From Candidatus Bathyarchaeota archaeon (lineage in GTDB: Archaea; Thermoproteota; Bathyarchaeia; TCS64), in the NCBI GenBank assembly GCA_016934355.1, contig JAFGTA010000155.1, positions 1-22,348 on the forward strand: DNA of 22,348 nt, given 5' to 3'. The translations under genes were made by a program, and so were the position numbers. The first letter of the stretch is position 1; every line of letters starts with the position of its first letter. The notes beneath the pieces are model-generated. The model was not told the origin of the DNA and searched no databases. It saw nothing but the letters and a program-made list of their open reading frames with translations. Below are positions 6,970-14,047 of this stretch, one piece after another.

Positions 6970-8142
6970 TTACCTGGTATGGACAGGTCTGTGGGCGCGT
7001 CTAGCGACGAGATAGATTATTGCCATCGAGAGTAGCAATGACAACGCTGGGAAGCCCGGTATGGGGGTTTCTTGGTTGTCTTCCATGTGGGATTCATCGG
7101 GTTCGCTTGGTGGGGTGGTCTGGGTGTCTGTGTCTGGTTGATGCCATGTCAGCGTCTCGCAGTCAAGTATCCAGGTATCGCCGAGGCTCTGCCCATTCTC
7201 GCTGAACCCCCCGAAGAGCACTGCAACGTGGTTGATGGGATCGTACGCCATGCCTACGCTGCCTCTCTTGGATGGTTTGACGGTTTGCTGGGCTCTCTCC
7301 CATGTCCCATCCTCTACGCCGTAGACCCATGTATCATCATAGTCCACGGCCCCGTGTCCCCCGAACAGGATTATCCTGTTCTCCGTCGAGTCGTAGACGA
7401 TGTGGCCCCAGTATCTTCCCGGCGGTTTGGAGGTTGAGCGGTGTTCAGCCCAAGACTCGTCGGCTACGTCGTATTCCCATATGTCTCCCCCGTATCCATG
7501 GCTGGTCATGACGCCGTTCGAGAAGATGCTCCAGTGCCCCGGGTACATCAGGAGCTGGCCAGTTGACTCCGCGTAGACCATGTAGTGGCCGTACTGCCCG
7601 AGGGGAGAGTCGTCTGGGTGCTGTCTGATCCAGTTTTCTTCTCGGAAGCTGTATATCCATGTGTCCTGTAGGTGGGTGTCGTTCTGGAGGTACCCCGAGT
7701 AGAGCACCATGACGTCGTTCTCCGGGTCGTAGGCTAAGCTGGAGTCGCTTCTACGGCTTGGGTGGTCGGCTGGGTGTAGCTGGGTCCATGTGCTTGTCTC
7801 GAAGTCGAAGATCCATGTGTCGTCGATCCTGTCGTTGGTTGACCAGCCTCCGAAAATGAAGAGCTGGTGTCTTACGGGTATGTAGGCTAGCATGGTGTTG
7901 AATCTTGGGGGTGGGTCGCCGTGGGTTTCTAGTTGGGTCCATGTGTTGGACTCGGGTCTGTAGCTCCAGAGTTCGCCGTAGAAGCTGTATCCGCCTTGCC
8001 AGTGGGCGCCGCCGTAGAGGATTATTCGTTGGTCTACGGGGTCGTATATCATTCTGGGTCCGATCCTGTTTTCGGGTGCGCCCGATGCCAGTGTGGGTGA
8101 GGTTACGAGTATTATGATTAGGAGTAGTGTCTTTTTGGACAT
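6970..8142 (-). CDS. Secreted Kelch-type beta-propeller with C-terminal IPGFP surface anchor
   Basis: The protein has 390 residues. A signal peptide (MSKKTLLLIIILVTSPTLASG, about 1-21) is followed by six Kelch-like blades (about 25-340), each with a hydrophobic strand such as RIILYGG, QLFIFGG, RIILFGG or VAVLFGG and a W motif such as DTWIFDFETSTWTQL. Next come a Thr/Pro/Ser/acidic linker (about 340-362), the motif IPGFPALSLLL and a hydrophobic helix ending in basic residues. This tripartite tail resembles archaeal sorting signals and is shared with the propeller at 17372-18703. The protein should sit on the outer face of the membrane; its ligand is unknown. The ATG has a TATA-like CCATAAAAC about 25 nt upstream. 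The gene lies inside the accessory block but has no GAAAC palindrome in its own promoter. Confidence 0.85.
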   Translation of the reverse strand: MSKKTLLLIIILVTSPTLASGAPENRIGPRMIYDPVDQRIILYGGAHWQGGYSFYGELWSYRPESNTWTQLETHGDPPPRFNTMLAYIPVRHQLFIFGGWSTNDRIDDTWIFDFETSTWTQLHPADHPSRRSDSSLAYDPENDVMVLYSGYLQNDTHLQDTWIYSFREENWIRQHPDDSPLGQYGHYMVYAESTGQLLMYPGHWSIFSNGVMTSHGYGGDIWEYDVADESWAEHRSTSKPPGRYWGHIVYDSTENRIILFGGHGAVDYDDTWVYGVEDGTWERAQQTVKPSKRGSVGMAYDPINHVAVLFGGFSENGQSLGDTWILDCETLTWHQPDTDTQTTPPSEPDESHMEDNQETPIPGFPALSLLLSMAIIYLVARRAHRPVHTR

Positions 8143-8254
8143 CTCTTAGTCTGAGTGTTTTATGGTTGTGTTGATAAAGCCTCGTAAGGTTGGATGGTTG
8201 GGTCGCAGTAACATTCGTTAGGTATTGTGGCTTTTTTTGGATATCCAGACATTG

Positions 8255-8942
8255 TTAGTGGCAGCGGACGGAGTCCAGGTAGAACTTGAACTTGTTGAAA
8301 AGTTCGGGTCCGTCATAGATCGGATCCACAGTATACCACTCTTCATAGTATAGCGCTATCATCCTTCCAGAGTCCTCGCAGTACCAACCCCCCACGACAC
8401 CCCAGATAATGGTCTGCAGGCGTTCCCCCGCAACTATTTGAGTGTAATTGAAGAACTGGTAGACTACCTCGTGACCTCTGACTGTTAAGGTACCAACTGA
8501 TCCTGCGGATACTTCGATCTCTCTGCCGCGTCGCTCCGCAGCCGACTCGGCTTTCGTGTAGAACAGGTTCAATACTTTCCCGAGATTATCGGGCCGTCCG
8601 CATGCGATCCAGAGCAAGCCCGACTGTTCGAAGTACCCTTCTCGTCCAGGTCTCTCGATCTCCACGTTACCCGAATACCAGCCCACCTCCCCCCAGTCTT
8701 CCGATGCCGTCCTTGAGCCGTCTCTTACCTCGCTCCCGTCGTCGTTTATGGGGACCTTCCAGGGGTCGAGGTAGTCTGGGTAGAGGAAGGATATCCCGTA
8801 GTCGGAGAATGTTGCGTAACCTTTCGGGGGAGGAAAGAGCGAGTGTCTGGAGTTCCACATTCGTGATGGCTACCAGAGTCAGTGCGATGATTATTAGCCA
8901 TCTATCTCCAATCATCGGAGCCCTGGTTCTATCCTCCGTCAA
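8255..8942 (-). pseudogene. Membrane-anchored PsbP-like protein, paralog 2, frameshifted
   Basis: The gene is split over two frames. The first starts at TTG 8942 (MTEDRTRAPMIGDRWLIIIA) and matches the start of paralog 3 (MTEKSDKPWVLGDRWLIVVV). After the membrane helix, at about 8858-8862, homology jumps to the next frame, which reads WNSRHSLFPPPKGYATFSDYGISFLYP, like paralog 3's WNSRELL and GYGFTFKHP. At the junction this copy has AATG where paralog 3 has three bases (CTC), so one extra base explains the break. The 3' frame is open for 201 codons from an ATG at 8860, so a shorter soluble protein could still be made. A sequencing error or programmed slippage are alternatives. It has its own palindrome promoter (8983-9018) and lies directly downstream of paralog 3, suggesting tandem duplication. 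Confidence 0.72.
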
Positions 8943-8982
8943 TGTCGGCTATTCCATCGGTTTCTAGAGGAATAGTATGTGG

Positions 8983-9018
8983 AGCATATTACTCCTGTAT
9001 CTGAAACTAGTTTCCAAA
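8983..9018 (-). promoter_or_regulatory. Candidate operator-promoter, copy 2 (paralog 2)
   Basis: AGCATATTA starts at 8983 and the perfect palindrome GAAACTAGTTTC occupies 9003-9014, followed by CCAA. The 18-nt spacing to the TATA region is identical to copies 1 and 3. The intervening CTCCTGTATCT is also identical to copy 3. The downstream start codon at 8942 is about 43 nt from the TATA region. Confidence 0.65.
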
Positions 9019-9056
9019 TTGTTAGGTTATTGCCGTCATTTTCCATATACGTGTGC

Positions 9057-9695
9057 TCACGTGACATCCACAGAATTTATCAGCGTTTCGAGGTAGTCAG
9101 TGAGTTCATGATCATCCAAGTTTTCAGTGCTGAGGTAAGTCACCATGTAATAGCGGCCGGCGGCGTCGTCCCTCCAAGAGCCCAGCACACCCTTGAAGGA
9201 GGTTCCGCCTCGATCTATTACGTTAAAGAACCTGCAGCATAGTTCACGGCCGCTCTCCGATGTGGAGTTGAAATGCTCTCCACCTGTAACCTCGTCGGGG
9301 CTATTCTCGAAACTCTGGAAGAACCTGTCCGTGAACCTAACCGTGTTCTGGTATGCACTCGTCTCGTTCCAGAACACCTCCATGTAAGCGAACAAGGGGT
9401 CTTCAGAGATCATCCCCTGCACGAAGCCGGACTCCGTGGACGCCGAGGCGCTGCCGAAGTTGTCCTCCCTGAAGCTCATGCCTTGAGGATGCTTGAAGGT
9501 GAAGCCGTAGCCGGCGTACGTCTCGAACCCTCGCGAACTCACCGGCTGAAAGCCTTCATCTTTTTCCCCCTCGTTCATGCTTGATGGAATGAGGAGCTCT
9601 CGGGAGTTCCAGAGGGTTAAACCAGTGATGATCAATACGACGACGATGAGCCACCTGTCACCCAAAACCCACGGCTTGTCACTTTTCTCCGTCAT
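9057..9695 (-). CDS. Membrane-anchored PsbP-like protein, paralog 3
   Basis: The protein has 212 residues: a short basic and acidic N-terminus, one membrane helix (about 13-29, DRWLIVVVLIITGLTLW) and an external domain that opens FETYAGYGFTFKHPQ. It shares GRELCCRFF (compare GYEMLCQTF in paralog 1), a G-x-W near the end and a C-terminal YLETLINSV with its relatives. It is the intact partner used to recognise the frameshift in paralog 2. The topology places the domain outside the cytoplasmic membrane. No catalytic motif is apparent; PsbP/DUF1795-like folds usually bind partners and are not enzymes, so a sensor or accessory role is the better guess. The ATG (9693-9695) lies about 41 nt after the TATA region of palindrome copy 3. 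Confidence 0.72.
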   Translation of the reverse strand: MTEKSDKPWVLGDRWLIVVVLIITGLTLWNSRELLIPSSMNEGEKDEGFQPVSSRGFETYAGYGFTFKHPQGMSFREDNFGSASASTESGFVQGMISEDPLFAYMEVFWNETSAYQNTVRFTDRFFQSFENSPDEVTGGEHFNSTSESGRELCCRFFNVIDRGGTSFKGVLGSWRDDAAGRYYMVTYLSTENLDDHELTDYLETLINSVDVT

Positions 9696-9733
9696 TCACG
9701 CATCCACGAGTCCCGGGGAAGTGTGCTACGAAA

Positions 9734-9770
9734 AGCATATCACTCCTGTATCTGAAACCAGTTGCCAACA
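9734..9770 (-). promoter_or_regulatory. Candidate operator-promoter, copy 3 (paralog 3)
   Basis: AGCATATCA starts at 9734 and GAAACCAGTTGC lies at 9754-9765, followed by CAACA. One arm carries a single mismatch (GTTGC). Spacing and the intervening CTCCTGTATCT match copy 2. The site sits between the stop of the HTH regulator gene (9773) and paralog 3. Confidence 0.6.
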
Positions 9771-9772
9771 GA

Positions 9773-10276
9773 TTATTTGAGGAAGATGATGTTGCCCATT
9801 CCGCGTCTGCGGCGCTCGACGTAGCCTCTGCTCTCCAGGAGGTCGAGAGCCCTGCTGACGTTGGATTTGGATACGCCCGTTATCTCGCTTAGCTCGCTCT
9901 GCGGGACTATCCCGTCTGAGTCTAGGACCGCTCTGAACACCTTCTGCTCGTCCTCCTTCAACGTGGGGATGATTGCCTTGTACTCCTCTATCCTCTGTTT
10001 ATAGGGGGGCTCGACTGGCTCCGACCCGTCGCGGAGCAGCAGGTACATCGCGCTCAGCCCCGAGAGGAAGGCAGCCACTATCACCATGGCCAAGTCGTAG
10101 ACGGTGTAGTCCCTGAGGACCTGGCTGAACGCCGTCTCCTGGCCTTCGAGGTAGACGTGGATCTCCGTGGGGTTCATGAGTTTGAGGGCTATGACGAAGA
10201 TGGACGCCACGAAGATGCCTGCGGCTACGAGCGTCCACGCGTCCTCAGCGACTCTTCTCAAGGTCTTCCTCCCCAA
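9773..10276 (-). CDS. Membrane-anchored winged-helix transcriptional regulator
   Basis: The protein has 167 residues. Two N-terminal membrane helices (about 14-32, WTLVAAGIFVASIFVIALK, and about 61-80, LAMVIVAAFLSGLSAMYLLL) enclose a short external loop of about 28 residues. A cytoplasmic winged helix follows (about 100-167) with LKEDEQKVFRAVLDSDGIVP, SELSEITGVSKSNVSRALD as helix-turn-helix and SRGYVERRRRGMGNIIFLK as the wing. This resembles MarR/TrmB-type archaeal one-component regulators. The start is TTG 10274-10276, preceded by GAAGGA; an ATG 5 nt upstream is out of frame. It follows the exported-protein gene by 12 nt in the same frame, so they are one operon. It is the natural candidate to bind the four GAAAC palindromes nearby, one of which controls its own operon. 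Confidence 0.82.
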   Translation of the reverse strand: MGRKTLRRVAEDAWTLVAAGIFVASIFVIALKLMNPTEIHVYLEGQETAFSQVLRDYTVYDLAMVIVAAFLSGLSAMYLLLRDGSEPVEPPYKQRIEEYKAIIPTLKEDEQKVFRAVLDSDGIVPQSELSEITGVSKSNVSRALDLLESRGYVERRRRGMGNIIFLK

Positions 10277-10288
10277 CGCATTATTCCT

Positions 10289-10885
10289 TCAGTCGGTACT
10301 AATGATTATCTCCTCGATGAGTATCACCCTCCCATCCTCGTCGAGCACAACCGCCCAGAGCTTGTCCTCGGCTGTCATGGTGAACCCGCGGATCACTGTC
10401 GACATGTCTCTGTCGAGTATAGTCGTGACTACTCCGTTGATGCCGAAAGGCTTGTCGTGTATCTTCGACAGCACCCTCACGTCTCTTATGGCGAAGCGTA
10501 GCATCGGGTACGCATGGTCCAGAACGGTTGGGTCCCGGAGGTACTCGCCCAGATGATTGATGGCCACGGAGACGCCGGTCTCTGGGACGTAGACGTTGTA
10601 GCCGCCGGTCTCTGTGCGCTCCAGCGTGAAGTTCTGTTTATATGAAGGGACGGCCACGGTGAAGGTGTCCGCGTAGGACACGAACCAGCTGTGGACGGCT
10701 CCACGCGGCAGCGTGTAGTTAAAGACCTCACGGCCACAGTAATACTCCGCCACCCACACCGTGTCATCCGATTTCTCGCCTGCCTTCCCCATGGTTACGT
10801 GGTGGATAATCTGGGGTTCAGGCTCAGTGTACCTAGTTGTGACGTACGCCAGCGTCGAGCCAGCTACCAGCAGCGCGGCTATCAA
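10289..10885 (-). CDS. Exported or membrane-anchored protein of unknown function, operon partner of the HTH regulator
   Basis: This frame gives 198 residues. The N-terminus MIAALLVAGSTLAYVTT is a signal peptide or anchor, and the rest is beta-rich (QIIHHVTMGKAGEK, TVWVAEYYCGREVFNYTLP, FTVAVPSYKQNFTLER, KLWAVVLDEDGRVILIEE). I recognise no family. The start is uncertain. TTG at 10883-10885 is the first accepted codon, but the frame stays open upstream (TENRKRVLL before it), which would add the basic residues typical of a signal peptide; no ATG or GTG is there. It is the first gene of the regulator operon, so it may be the external sensing partner of the membrane HTH protein. That role is inferred only from operon position and topology. 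Confidence 0.65.
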   Translation of the reverse strand: MIAALLVAGSTLAYVTTRYTEPEPQIIHHVTMGKAGEKSDDTVWVAEYYCGREVFNYTLPRGAVHSWFVSYADTFTVAVPSYKQNFTLERTETGGYNVYVPETGVSVAINHLGEYLRDPTVLDHAYPMLRFAIRDVRVLSKIHDKPFGINGVVTTILDRDMSTVIRGFTMTAEDKLWAVVLDEDGRVILIEEIIISTD

Positions 10886-10953
10886 CAGGACTCTTTTCCT
10901 GTTTTCGGTGAGTTGTATGGTATTTTCCCCGGGTCTGATATTCGTTGAAAAAG

Positions 10954-10987
10954 GTTATAGTGATTATATATGAAAACAGTTTCCAAC
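10954..10987 (-). promoter_or_regulatory. Candidate operator-promoter, copy 4 (regulator operon)
   Basis: GAAAACAGTTTC lies at 10972-10983 and is followed by CCAACC, as in copy 1. Counting 18 nt back, as in the other copies, reaches GTTATAG, and an additional TATATA directly abuts the palindrome. If the abutting TATA is the one used, binding would block transcription factor B/TBP; if the distant one is used, the geometry equals the other three. The site precedes the operon that encodes the HTH regulator. Confidence 0.55.
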
Positions 10988-11067
10988 CATTGTCTGAGTC
11001 CATGATGGCCGGTGACTGGGACTCATTCATACGTTACGATTAGTTAGCCTGCGCTGCTCCTAACCGA

Positions 11068-11099
11068 CTTATAGGGTTAAAGACATAGTCACGGTGATC
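11068..11099 (+). promoter_or_regulatory. Promoter and Shine-Dalgarno site of the FGGY kinase
   Basis: ACTTATAG at about 11067-11074 is a TATA-like element about 32 nt before the GTG start. GGTGATCT at 11093-11100 matches the archaeal anti-Shine-Dalgarno and supports GTG 11104. TAACC and GGTTA half-sites flank the TATA element and resemble the GGTTAACC motif further along the block. Confidence 0.45.
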
Positions 11100-11103
11100 T
11101 GCG

Positions 11104-12606
11104 GTGACTAGTTACTTCATCGGCGTGGACAGCGGCACTCAGGGCACCAAGACGGTGGTCGTGGACGCTGAGGGAAAGGTGCTTGGCAGAGCATCAACCG
11201 GGTACGGCCTCATCGAAGGGCTGCCCCACGGCCACATGGAGCAGCGCCCCGAGACGTGGGCCGAAGCCATGAAGCAGACCATCCGCGGGGCGCTTATGGA
11301 CGCGGACGCCGACCCAAGGAACGTGGACGCCATAGGCGTGAGCGGCCAGCAGCACGGGTTCGTCCCCATCGACGGCGATGGCGGGGTGATCAGGCCCGCG
11401 AAGCTGTGGAACGACACCAGCACAGCCGAGGAGTGCCGCAGCCTCATAGAGGCGCTGGGCGGCGTCGACGAGGTCATCAGTCTCACAGGGAACGGCATCC
11501 CGCCGGGGTTCACGGCGGGCAAGATATTGTGGCTGAAGCGCCATGAGCCGGGGAACTACGCGAGGCTGAGGCTGGTCCTCCTGCCCCACGACTACCTGAA
11601 CTACGTCCTCACCGGGGAGGCGTCCATGGAGTACGGCGACGCCTCAGGCACCGCGTTGATGGATGTACACAGACGCGAGTGGTGTAGAGAGGTCATAGAC
11701 GTCATCGACCCAGAACTCATCGAGTGGCTCCCCGAGCTGAGGCGTAGCGACAAGCCGGCCGGGTTAATCAAAGGAGACGTCGCGTCCGAGCTCGGGCTCC
11801 GCGACGACGTTCTAGTCTCGGCGGGGGGAGGCGACAACATGATGGGCGCCATAGGCACCGGGAACACGTCGCCGGGGAAGGTGACAGTGAGCCTCGGGAC
11901 GTCGGGCACCATATACGCGTACTCAGACACACCCGTGGTAGACCCCAGGGGCGAGGTGGCCGCGTTCTGCGACTCCACAAACGGCTGGCTGCCCCTCGTC
12001 TGCACAATGAACGTCACCGTAGCCACCGAGCTTGTCAGAGGAATGCTTGGGCTCAGCCACGGCGAGATGGAGAAAGCCGTCACAGGTGTTCAGCCGGGTA
12101 GCGGCGGCCTCGTGCTGCTGCCTTACCTCACGGGTGAGCGCGTCCCCAACGTACCAGACGGGAGGGGCGTCCTCTACGGGTTGACGCCCTCGACATTCGA
12201 CGCGGGGCACATGGCCCGCAGCGCAATGGAGGGAGCCACCATGGGGCTGAACTACGGCCTCAACAGGATGAGGGAGCTGGGCATCGAACCCACCGAGATC
12301 AGGCTCACGGGAGGAGGGGCGCGAAACAAGGCGTGGAGACGTATCGCCGCCGACGTCTTCGACACGGAGATAGTGACGCTGAGGGAGGAGGAGGGGGCGG
12401 CCTACGGGGCGGCGTTACAGGCAATGTGGGCCCAGAGGCTGCAGATGGGGGAGCGGGTTTCGATGAGCGAGATAACGGACAGTCTCGTCGAGGTGGACGA
12501 GGCGAGCAGGGTGAAGCCGATCAAGGAGAACGTCGAGACCTACGGGAGGCTGCAGGGCAGGCAGGACCGGCTGATGACGCTGCTCAGGGGCTATTTCTCA
12601 GAGTAG
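11104..12606 (+). CDS. xylB: FGGY-family carbohydrate kinase, xylulokinase-like
   Basis: The 500 residues span the two actin-like domains of FGGY kinases, which phosphorylate ketoses and polyols with ATP. The N-terminus YFIGVDSGTQGTKTVVVD carries the first phosphate loop and catalytic-domain Asp. GVSGQQHGFVPID is the xylulokinase-type substrate loop (bacterial XylB usually has SGQMHG). SAGGGDNMMGAIGTG holds the likely catalytic-base Asp, and VSLGTSGTIYAYS and RLTGGGARNKAWRRIAADVF are the ATP-site motifs. Length is normal for the family. The start is GTG with a GGTGATCT Shine-Dalgarno site 6 nt away. It opens a plus-strand block with an MFS transporter and a xylose-isomerase-like protein, which supports a pentose or related sugar as substrate. 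D-xylulose is the first guess; other ketoses cannot be excluded. Confidence 0.88.
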   Translation: MTSYFIGVDSGTQGTKTVVVDAEGKVLGRASTGYGLIEGLPHGHMEQRPETWAEAMKQTIRGALMDADADPRNVDAIGVSGQQHGFVPIDGDGGVIRPAKLWNDTSTAEECRSLIEALGGVDEVISLTGNGIPPGFTAGKILWLKRHEPGNYARLRLVLLPHDYLNYVLTGEASMEYGDASGTALMDVHRREWCREVIDVIDPELIEWLPELRRSDKPAGLIKGDVASELGLRDDVLVSAGGGDNMMGAIGTGNTSPGKVTVSLGTSGTIYAYSDTPVVDPRGEVAAFCDSTNGWLPLVCTMNVTVATELVRGMLGLSHGEMEKAVTGVQPGSGGLVLLPYLTGERVPNVPDGRGVLYGLTPSTFDAGHMARSAMEGATMGLNYGLNRMRELGIEPTEIRLTGGGARNKAWRRIAADVFDTEIVTLREEEGAAYGAALQAMWAQRLQMGERVSMSEITDSLVEVDEASRVKPIKENVETYGRLQGRQDRLMTLLRGYFSE

Positions 12607-12656
12607 TTATATCGGGCGTCCCCGGTACCTTAGCACCGAGAGTGCCAGCCTTGAAG

Positions 12657-13982
12657 ATGAGGGAAGAGTTAACGGAGTACCTGGAGAGCCAGAGGGAAGG
12701 CGTCGTCGGCTACCTGAGGGAGCTCATCGCTGTGGACACACATGTCCCGCCGGGCATCAACTACGACAGGATATGCCGAGTCATGGCTGACAGGTTCAGC
12801 GACATGGACTGCGAAGCAGAGATACACGAAGCCACAGAGCCTTACCTTGAGGCGTCAGGCGCCGAGTTCATGGGGCTGAAGGGGTCGCGAAGCAACGTCG
12901 TCGCCACGCACAGGGGAGAGGGCGGCGGCCCGACGCTTCACCTGAGCGCCCACATAGACACGGCACCCTACGACCCCGCGGGCTGGACGGTGGACCCCCT
13001 CGGCGGCGAGCACACCGAGACCAACCCCTACGGGGTGAGCCCGCTGGACCGAGGCGGCGGATACGTCTGGGGCAGGGGCGCCTGCGACGACAAGAGCATG
13101 TGCGTCGCCATGACCTACGCGTTGGAGGCGCTGCGCGAGCTCGGAGTCAAGCTCAAGGGCGATCTGGTTCTGACGGGTAACTGCGACGAGGAGATCGGCG
13201 GCGTCGCCGGCCTCGGCTACCTCATAAAGGAGGGGATAGTCGAGGCGGATTACGGGGTGCAGCTGGACGGCGACGTGTACAAGATGGGGCTCGCAGCCCA
13301 GGGGCGCACAAGGTTCCTCGTGAAGACCATTGGCAAGTCGTACCACGGCCAGATACCGGTCCTCGGCGTCAACGCCATAGAGAAGATGAGCAAGATCAAC
13401 GTCGCCCTCGACAGGTACTGGAGGAACGTGCTGCTGCGTAGGCAGATGGCGGTGCCCGGGCTCAGCCTCCCCGAGGGGCTCGCTGAGGTAGGCATAGACA
13501 AACTCACCGCCATGCTCAACATAGGCACCATAAAGGGAGGCGTGCAGGGCGCGACGGTGCCCGACAGCTGCGAGGAGGAGGTGCTCAGGGGCATGATCCC
13601 GGGCGAGACGGTGGTTGACGTGAAGCGTGAACTCGTCGACGTCATCGAGGGAGTCAGGGCCACCGACCACGACCTGCGGTACACGGTGGACGTCATCAAC
13701 AGCCGTGAGGGCTACGTCGTGGACCCGGGGCACCCGTTCATAGAGCGGAGCAGGGCTATAATGGCTGAGGCGCTGGGCAGGGAGCCAGAGTACTCTGGGA
13801 ACCTGGCGAGCACAGACATGAACTATCAGGTCAACGACGGGGGGATGCCTTGCTTCACCATGGGCACGGGACACAGCTACACCCGGTACCACCAGAAGGA
13901 CGAGTCGGTCTGCGTAGACGACGTGGTGAAGTGCGCCGAGATGCTCGCCCTGATCATCGTTGAAACACTGAGCCGTGCATAG
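12657..13982 (+). CDS. M20-family metallohydrolase (ArgE/DapE/carboxypeptidase group)
   Basis: The protein has 441 residues. Zinc ligands are visible in family order: HLSAHIDTAP (His and Asp), the bridging Asp of GRGACDDKSM, the Glu pair of GNCDEEIGG, the Asp of VQLDGDVYKM and the late His of YHQKDESV. A lid domain (about 215-340) is inserted, as in DapE-like dimers. The substrate could be an N-acyl amino acid, a dipeptide or a related amide. The frame is open far upstream into the kinase gene, but that extension is Gly/Arg-rich shadow sequence. I use ATG 12657; TTG 12651 or GTG 12642 are in frame, and a TATA-like GTTATATC at about 12607-12614 makes a slightly earlier start possible. It follows the kinase by 50 nt in the same direction; the link to sugar catabolism is unclear. 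Confidence 0.88.
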   Translation: MREELTEYLESQREGVVGYLRELIAVDTHVPPGINYDRICRVMADRFSDMDCEAEIHEATEPYLEASGAEFMGLKGSRSNVVATHRGEGGGPTLHLSAHIDTAPYDPAGWTVDPLGGEHTETNPYGVSPLDRGGGYVWGRGACDDKSMCVAMTYALEALRELGVKLKGDLVLTGNCDEEIGGVAGLGYLIKEGIVEADYGVQLDGDVYKMGLAAQGRTRFLVKTIGKSYHGQIPVLGVNAIEKMSKINVALDRYWRNVLLRRQMAVPGLSLPEGLAEVGIDKLTAMLNIGTIKGGVQGATVPDSCEEEVLRGMIPGETVVDVKRELVDVIEGVRATDHDLRYTVDVINSREGYVVDPGHPFIERSRAIMAEALGREPEYSGNLASTDMNYQVNDGGMPCFTMGTGHSYTRYHQKDESVCVDDVVKCAEMLALIIVETLSRA

Positions 13983-13987
13983 AATGG

Positions 13988-14040
13988 GGTTAACCCTTTA
14001 ACCGTTGAGCCGTTATCAGTGCCATTCTGATCAGCGGTGA
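13988..14040 (+). promoter_or_regulatory. GGTTAACC-TATA promoter and Shine-Dalgarno site of the MFS gene
   Basis: GGTTAACC (13988-13995) merges into the TATA-like CCCTTTAACC (13994-14003). The same 14-base combination occurs at 15221-15234 before the isomerase-like gene. A GGTGA Shine-Dalgarno site at 14036-14040 lies 7 nt before TTG 14048 and decides that start. Confidence 0.5.
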
Positions 14041-14047
14041 ACATGCG

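Noticed and set aside
12333..12656. In-frame upstream extension of the M20 hydrolase inside the kinase gene
   Set aside because: The extension is Gly/Arg/Glu-rich antisense-like composition typical of a shadow frame, lies within the conserved C-terminus of the kinase, and lacks any similarity to the N-terminus of the family.
12855..13892. 345-codon minus-strand frame opposite the M20 gene
   Set aside because: The plus-strand frame carries all the zinc-ligand motifs in order; the opposite frame is an effect of high GC codon use.
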